From: Promicromonospora iranensis
GTDB taxonomy: Bacteria > Actinomycetota > Actinomycetes > Actinomycetales > Cellulomonadaceae
NCBI RefSeq assembly: GCF_028994775.1
Contig: NZ_JAJQMN010000004.1
Span: 372,001-436,000 of the forward strand
Direction: 5' to 3'
DNA length: 64,000 nt
Made by a program: the position numbers and the translations under genes. This document shows, in pieces, positions 62,871-64,000 of the stretch. Each line of letters starts with the position of its first letter. The stretch's first letter is position 1. The notes under the pieces were generated by a model. The model saw nothing but the letters and a program-made list of their open reading frames with translations. It had not been told where the DNA came from and did not search any database.

Positions 62871-63607
62871 CCGTCCCGCTCGAGATGAAGGGCGTCACCC
62901 GCGTCCACGGCCGCGGTGCGGGCGAGGTGCATGCCCTGCGCGGCATCGACCTGACGGTCCGGGTCGGCGAGCTGGTGGCGGTCATGGGGCCGTCCGGCTC
63001 CGGCAAGTCCAGCCTGCTGAACGTCGCGGGCGGTCTGGACACCCCGACGTCGGGCAGCGTGCGCGTGGCAGGCACGGACATCGCACGCCTGGGGGCGCGC
63101 GAGCGCGCCGCCGTGCGACGCCGTGACGTCGGCTTCGTGTTCCAGGACCTCAACCTCGTGCCCGCACTCACCGCCGTGGAGAACGTGGCGCTCCCCCTGG
63201 AGCTGGACGGTGTGCGGCCGGGCACCGCCCGTGCCGACGCCGAGGCGGCGCTCACCGAGGTCGGGCTGCTGGAGGCGGCGGACCGGTTCCCGGAGGACCT
63301 GTCCGGCGGTCAGCAGCAGCGCGTGGCGATCGCCCGTGCCCTGGTGGGGCCCCGGCGGCTGGTGCTCGCGGACGAGCCGACCGGTGCGCTCGACTCCGTG
63401 ACCGGCGAGGCCGTGATGCGTCTCCTGCGGGCACGGGTCGACGCCGGTGCGGCGGGCCTGCTCGTCACGCACGACGCGCGGTACGCGGCGTGGGCGGACC
63501 GGACGGTGCACCTGCGCGACGGCCGCATGGAAGGCGGCGGGTCCCGCTCCGACGTCGACGGCGCAGGCCTGGACGAGAGCGGCGAGCTGCAGGGAGCTGA
63601 CGCGTGA
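62867..63607 (+). CDS. ABC transporter ATP-binding protein (MacB/LolD type)
   Basis: 246 residues. Walker A GPSGSGKSS (about 42-50), Q-loop FVFQDLNLVPALTAVENVALPLEL, signature LSGGQQQR, Walker B LVLADEPTGALDS, H-loop LLVTHDARYA. LolD/MacB-type ATPases pair with FtsX-like permeases, as here. Overlaps both neighbours by 4 bp. Confidence 0.95.
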   Translation: MTVPLEMKGVTRVHGRGAGEVHALRGIDLTVRVGELVAVMGPSGSGKSSLLNVAGGLDTPTSGSVRVAGTDIARLGARERAAVRRRDVGFVFQDLNLVPALTAVENVALPLELDGVRPGTARADAEAALTEVGLLEAADRFPEDLSGGQQQRVAIARALVGPRRLVLADEPTGALDSVTGEAVMRLLRARVDAGAAGLLVTHDARYAAWADRTVHLRDGRMEGGGSRSDVDGAGLDESGELQGADA

Positions 63608-64000
63608 ACGCCAGGATTCCGGGCACCGACCGGCCGACGGCAGGGCTCTGGTCCCTGCAGGTGGTCGGCCGCTGGCGGCTCGCGCTCCGGCTCGCGCGGC
63701 GCGACCTGCTCCGGAATGCGGGTCGCGCCGTGCTCATCGCGGTGATGGTGACACTGCCCGTGGCCGCGGGGTCGTTCGTGATGACCACGCTCGAGTCCAA
63801 CGAGCCGTACGCACCCGCGGACACCGAGGCCGAGCTCGGACCGGGCCTCCAGGCGAAGATCGAGGGCATCGGCGGGCCGATCGAGCAGTTCTGGCAGGGA
63901 GACAGCCCACGATGGTTCTGGGACGCCGCGGGCTGGACGAAGTACGACACGGCGACAGCGGTCTCGATGCCGTACCAGGACCTCGAGCAGAGCATCGAGC
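63604..64000 (+). CDS. FtsX-like ABC permease, partial
   Basis: Starts GTG 63604, overlapping the ATPase stop (GTGA), and runs off the window; 132 residues seen. Basic start (RWRLALRLARRDLLRNAGRA), first membrane helix (AVLIAVMVTLPVAAGSFVM), then an extracellular region. Typical N terminus of a large FtsX/MacB permease. Exports a lipid, peptide or drug under PadR control. Confidence 0.85.
   Translation, partial: MNARIPGTDRPTAGLWSLQVVGRWRLALRLARRDLLRNAGRAVLIAVMVTLPVAAGSFVMTTLESNEPYAPADTEAELGPGLQAKIEGIGGPIEQFWQGDSPRWFWDAAGWTKYDTATAVSMPYQDLEQSIE

Overview
The window is high-GC actinobacterial DNA. GTG starts are frequent, purine-rich Shine-Dalgarno sites alternate with apparently leaderless genes, and many genes end in long GC-rich hairpins. 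Gene content (twin chitin-type AA10 LPMOs closest to the Jonesia type by motif, a DUF3516 helicase, leuCD with a divergent IclR regulator, citramalate synthase, and a muropeptide-recycling locus with two permeases but no own ATPase) suggests a Promicromonosporaceae/Cellulomonadaceae-type soil organism. The genus is an inference.

Region 1 (about 1-14.6 kb) is accessory DNA, visibly less GC-rich and gene-sparse. It carries a DUF4253 protein, a GNAT acetyltransferase, an unknown protein overlapping a ParB-domain gene, a 5'-truncated pRiA4b ORF-3 gene, a secreted NucA/NucB-type nuclease with a tightly linked partner, a HAD protein, a PUA/EVE-like plus Zn-ribbon plus HNH nuclease, several small immunity-like proteins (including a DUF1963 protein), an excisionase-like HTH protein and a tyrosine integrase. 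The integrase lies beside the 3' end of lpdA, so one end of an integrated element is probably near 14.5-14.65 kb.

Region 2 (14.7-30 kb) is core genome: lpdA, rnhA, an LLM oxidoreductase, an M14 carboxypeptidase, leuD-leuC with a divergent NdgR/LtbR-type regulator and a 27-bp dyad operator, a small membrane protein plus a PH-domain protein, two tRNA-Glu and one tRNA-Gln, then a leftward cluster FAH-family hydrolase, NUDIX, membrane protein, gltX, CPBP protease, HAD phosphatase.

Region 3 (30-50.6 kb) mixes enzymes and membrane proteins: a methyltransferase, two DUF418/acyltransferase-like membrane proteins, PhzF, an aldo/keto reductase, a predicted 3-methyladenine glycosylase, CPBP, two secreted LPMOs, two APH(3')-type kinases flanking a membrane acyltransferase-like gene, CGNR and EamA sharing a 38-bp divergent promoter, a large helicase, a secreted SGNH hydrolase, TauE/SafE, YbaK, YccF, YggS and GNAT.

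Region 4 (50.6-60.1 kb) looks like cell-wall amino-sugar uptake and recycling: a leftward ABC importer (lipoprotein plus two permeases, no ATPase) coupled to a GH3 NagZ-like glucosaminidase and MurQ, and, across a lipoate-ligase gene, a BadF-type amino-sugar kinase and an RpiR/MurR regulator.

Region 5 (60.2-64 kb) has cimA, preceded by what looks like a classical transcription attenuator: a 17-residue leader peptide ending in Ile-Ile-Ile-Ser, then a hairpin and an intrinsic terminator with a T7 run. A divergent PadR-ABC-permease operon with a 15-bp-arm operator follows and runs off the window. The cimA attenuator, the nuclease/partner pair, the recurring -10 boxes 6-8 nt before start codons, and the GGTGTGCG repeats near the ParB locus are the items most worth a second look.
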